Under the pieces are notes generated by a model, which saw nothing but the letters and a program-made list of their open reading frames with translations, was not told where the DNA came from and did not search any database. This document shows positions 62,167 through 64,000 of a stretch of 64,000 nt of DNA, piece after piece (positions within the stretch are counted from its first letter, which is position 1; each line of letters begins with the position of its first letter). A program made the position numbers and the translations under genes. Source of the DNA: Halomonas dongshanensis (GTDB taxonomy: Bacteria; Pseudomonadota; Gammaproteobacteria; Pseudomonadales; Halomonadaceae); assembly GCF_024790395.1 (NCBI RefSeq), contig NZ_JAJISC010000002.1:558001-622000 (forward strand). Direction: 5' to 3'.

Positions 62167-63018
62167 TCAGCAGCCCAGAGCAGCGTGCAGAGGAGAGGTG
62201 TTGATGCCGCGCGTCACCCAGCTTGGCCATTTCACGCGGGCCATATCGGCCACGGCGTGGGCATCGGCTTGAGTGTCGAACACCGCAAATACGCAGGCGC
62301 CCGTGCCGGTTAATTGGCTGGGTGCGTGCTGTGCCAGCCAGTCGAGGGCCTCGGCAATGGGCGGATGGCGATCTCGAACGCTAGCTTCGCAGTCGTTGCG
62401 CCATGTCGGCGCTCCCCCCTGCAGTGCGCGCGCCATACTAATGGGGCGCGTATCGCGTGTCAATTCTGGGGCTTGAAAGATCGCGGGCGTGGAGACGCTG
62501 ACGCCGGGATGGACGACCACGAACCAGGGCGTATCCAGCGTGACCGGGGTCAGGCGCTCACCTACGCCCTCGGCCCAGGCGCTGCGACCGTGCACGAAGA
62601 CTGGTACGTCGGCGCCAAGTGCAAGGCCAAGCTCGGCCAGAGTGGTAAGGGGAAGATCGAGCGACCACAGCGCGTTGAGGCCGACCAGTACGGTGGCGGC
62701 ATTGGAGCTTCCGCCGCCGAGCCCGCCGCCCATGGGCAGCTTTTTGTCGAGGGCGATGCTGGCGCCATACCGGCACCCCGTATGGGCTTGCAGGCGCTTT
62801 GCTGCGCGTACGACCAGGTTGTCGGCGTGCGCGACGCCCGCCACAGGCGTGAGTAATTCGATGACGCCATCGTCGCGCCGCGTGAGGGTAAGGGTATCGG
62901 CGAGGTCGATGAGTTGGAACAGGGTCTGCAGCTCGTGGTAGCCGTCGGCGCGGCGGCCGACGACGTGGAGCATACGATTGAGCTTGGCCGGTGCGGCCAG
63001 CGTGAGTGAAGCGGGCAT
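62167..63018 (-). CDS. ispE: 4-diphosphocytidyl-2-C-methyl-D-erythritol kinase
   Basis: A 283-residue GHMP kinase of the MEP isoprenoid pathway. APAKLNRMLHVVGRRADGYHEL is the N-terminal signature, and PMGGGLGGGSSNAATVL near residue 92 binds ATP. It starts 8 bp after the lolB stop. Confidence 0.96.
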   Translation of the reverse strand: MPASLTLAAPAKLNRMLHVVGRRADGYHELQTLFQLIDLADTLTLTRRDDGVIELLTPVAGVAHADNLVVRAAKRLQAHTGCRYGASIALDKKLPMGGGLGGGSSNAATVLVGLNALWSLDLPLTTLAELGLALGADVPVFVHGRSAWAEGVGERLTPVTLDTPWFVVVHPGVSVSTPAIFQAPELTRDTRPISMARALQGGAPTWRNDCEASVRDRHPPIAEALDWLAQHAPSQLTGTGACVFAVFDTQADAHAVADMARVKWPSWVTRGINTSPLHAALGC

Positions 63019-63026
63019 ACCGAGCC

Positions 63027-63659
63027 TTAGTCGTTAGAGCGCCACTGGTTGACCACCAGGGTAATGCGCAGGTCGTCGTAGTTCATCACCACACGGCGCG
63101 GCAGCCACAGATCTTCGACCTCGGCCCAGTCGCGGTAGTCGATCTCCCAGCCGTCTTGGCTCAGGTGGCTGGGGAAGCCGAACTCGTCGGTTTCGAGCTG
63201 AAAGCTTGCGTGATCGCCGGGCAGGCCGCGCACCCAGTCGGGCATGGCACGTACCGGTAGGGACCAGCCAAGCTGCTCTTCCATTAATGCTTCCGGGGTT
63301 TCGGCCTCGAAGCGGCCTTCGCCCGTGGTTAGCGAGAAACGACCTTCGCGGCCTTCGAGGACGCTGCGCCCACCGCCGAAGGGGCCGCTGATCAGCATGC
63401 GGAAGTAGTAGGGGGTCTGGTTCCAGTCGAGGTTGGCGCTGGTCGACTCATCGGGCGTACGCAGGCCCGCTTTGCCCACCAGATTCCAAGTGTCGAAGGC
63501 GTCGACCTCGGCTTGCTGGCGCTCCCACTGGCCTGCCTGGCGGCCGCCGTCATCCACGGGGGCTTGGCTGGCGCAGCCTGCAAGCGCCGCGATGGCGATA
63601 AGCGCCAGCCAGCGCGTGGGGCGAAGGTCGAGGTTAAAAGGGCGAGAAAGCGTCAGCAT
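63027..63659 (-). CDS. lolB: Outer-membrane lipoprotein receptor LolB
   Basis: A 210-residue lipoprotein: the lipobox LAGC with Cys near residue 29 follows a hydrophobic signal. LolB receives lipoproteins from LolA and inserts them in the outer membrane. The conserved LTTGEGRFEAETPEALMEEQLGWSLPV block is typical. It lies directly before ispE, as in E. coli. Confidence 0.94.
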   Translation of the reverse strand: MLTLSRPFNLDLRPTRWLALIAIAALAGCASQAPVDDGGRQAGQWERQQAEVDAFDTWNLVGKAGLRTPDESTSANLDWNQTPYYFRMLISGPFGGGRSVLEGREGRFSLTTGEGRFEAETPEALMEEQLGWSLPVRAMPDWVRGLPGDHASFQLETDEFGFPSHLSQDGWEIDYRDWAEVEDLWLPRRVVMNYDDLRITLVVNQWRSND

Positions 63660-63763
63660 AAGAGAACTCCATGTAAAGGTGATGACGAAAAGGTAGTGAC
63701 GGTTCGGCCGTTAGTAGTGAAGCATGATGGTTGTGGTGGTACGAGGGCTCACGTAGCTAGCCC

Positions 63764-64000
63764 TCACGTCGATGGCTCGGATGTGAGCCCCGCGGGCATT
63801 AGCTCGGGAAAACGCAGCAGTAGCTCGTCGATCAGCGGGTGGTCGCTTGTACGCTGCATGAACTCATCGAGCAGCTGGCGCGCCTCTTCGCTGCGCCCCA
63901 GCGCGTGCAGCACTTCGGCCAAGTGCGCGGCGATCTCTTGATCGGGCATGCGCGCATAGGCGCTTTCGAGCCAGGGCAGGGCCTCTTCGGGTTGGCCCTG
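63764..64000 (-). CDS. TPR-repeat protein, C-terminal part, truncated by window edge
   Basis: The last 78 residues of a protein with tetratricopeptide-type helices: HLAEVLHALGRSEEARQLLDE, preceded by EEALPWLESAYAR. The frame stays open to the right edge. It sits upstream of lolB in the order seen in other gammaproteobacteria, where the gene encodes a long TPR lipoprotein. The start is outside the window. Confidence 0.8.
   Translation of the reverse strand, partial: QGQPEEALPWLESAYARMPDQEIAAHLAEVLHALGRSEEARQLLDEFMQRTSDHPLIDELLLRFPELMPAGLTSEPST

Noticed and set aside
1..64000. Mobile elements, prophage, CRISPR arrays, toxin-antitoxin or defence genes
   Set aside because: No transposase, integrase, repeat-spacer array or defence-type gene was found; the tRNA genes carry no adjacent integrase or duplicated 3' end.

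Overview
The window is a chromosomal segment of a gammaproteobacterium. The G+C-rich base composition, the salt-stress and polyhydroxyalkanoate genes and the gene orders point to Halomonas or a close relative. This assignment comes from protein features and synteny only, since no rRNA gene is present. I see no phage, transposon, insertion sequence or CRISPR array. Almost everything is core chromosome with short gaps, so the least ordinary signals sit in the few larger gaps.

Layout. 1-5400: the end of a Cof-type HAD phosphatase gene; a gap with a perfect GacA box and a short Rsm-like RNA; folE2 behind a Zur box, followed by a methyltransferase; a candidate minus-strand C-rich small RNA; then the glucosylglycerate pair gpgP-gpgS. 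5400-9720 (minus strand): a Cache chemoreceptor with a FliA-type promoter, a DsbG-like protein, and a GH13_18 phosphorylase that probably recycles glucosylglycerate. 9930-16710 (plus): nrdR-ribD-ribBX-ribH-nusB-thiL-pgpA and a DUF945 gene. 16830-21590: a second-type Lon protease (AsrA-like) with a sigma32-like promoter, and a PAS chemoreceptor. 21630-35660: queH, a membrane alpha/beta hydrolase, a MipA/OmpV porin-like protein, an HDOD-GGDEF protein, a DASS transporter, a second Rsm/CsrB-like RNA, an M42 peptidase, MFS and NSS transporters, and umuDC under a LexA box. 36300-41300: a 30-residue membrane peptide, a hydrolase, a patatin, and smrB / prmB-aroC. 41400-45570: a PHA cluster (DUF6489, phasin, phaC) and periplasmic copper delivery (PCuAC, SCO). 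45640-51560 (minus): miaB-phoH-ybeY-corC-lnt. 51690-52090: three tRNA-Asn genes. 52180-54460 (minus): mesX-mesD, a folate-independent methionine synthase with a MetR box. 54520-64000: prc, an M18 aminopeptidase, tRNA-Met, and the translation/envelope run TPR-lolB-ispE-tRNA-Gln-prs-rplY-pth-ychF.

How it works together. The most notable result is two separate candidate RNAs, each built from GGA motifs shown in hairpin loops and each ending in a strong terminator. One has a perfect GacA operator upstream. Together they look like the RNA output arm of a Gac-Rsm (BarA/UvrY-Csr) circuit, which would titrate CsrA/RsmA. A third candidate RNA, on the minus strand at 2821-2915, has its own promoter and terminator and a C-rich loop, and I do not recognise its family. 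The other theme is nutrient and stress adaptation: zinc (folE2), methionine and oxygen (mesXD), osmotic or carbon storage (glucosylglycerate, PHA), DNA damage (umuDC) and heat (lon2).
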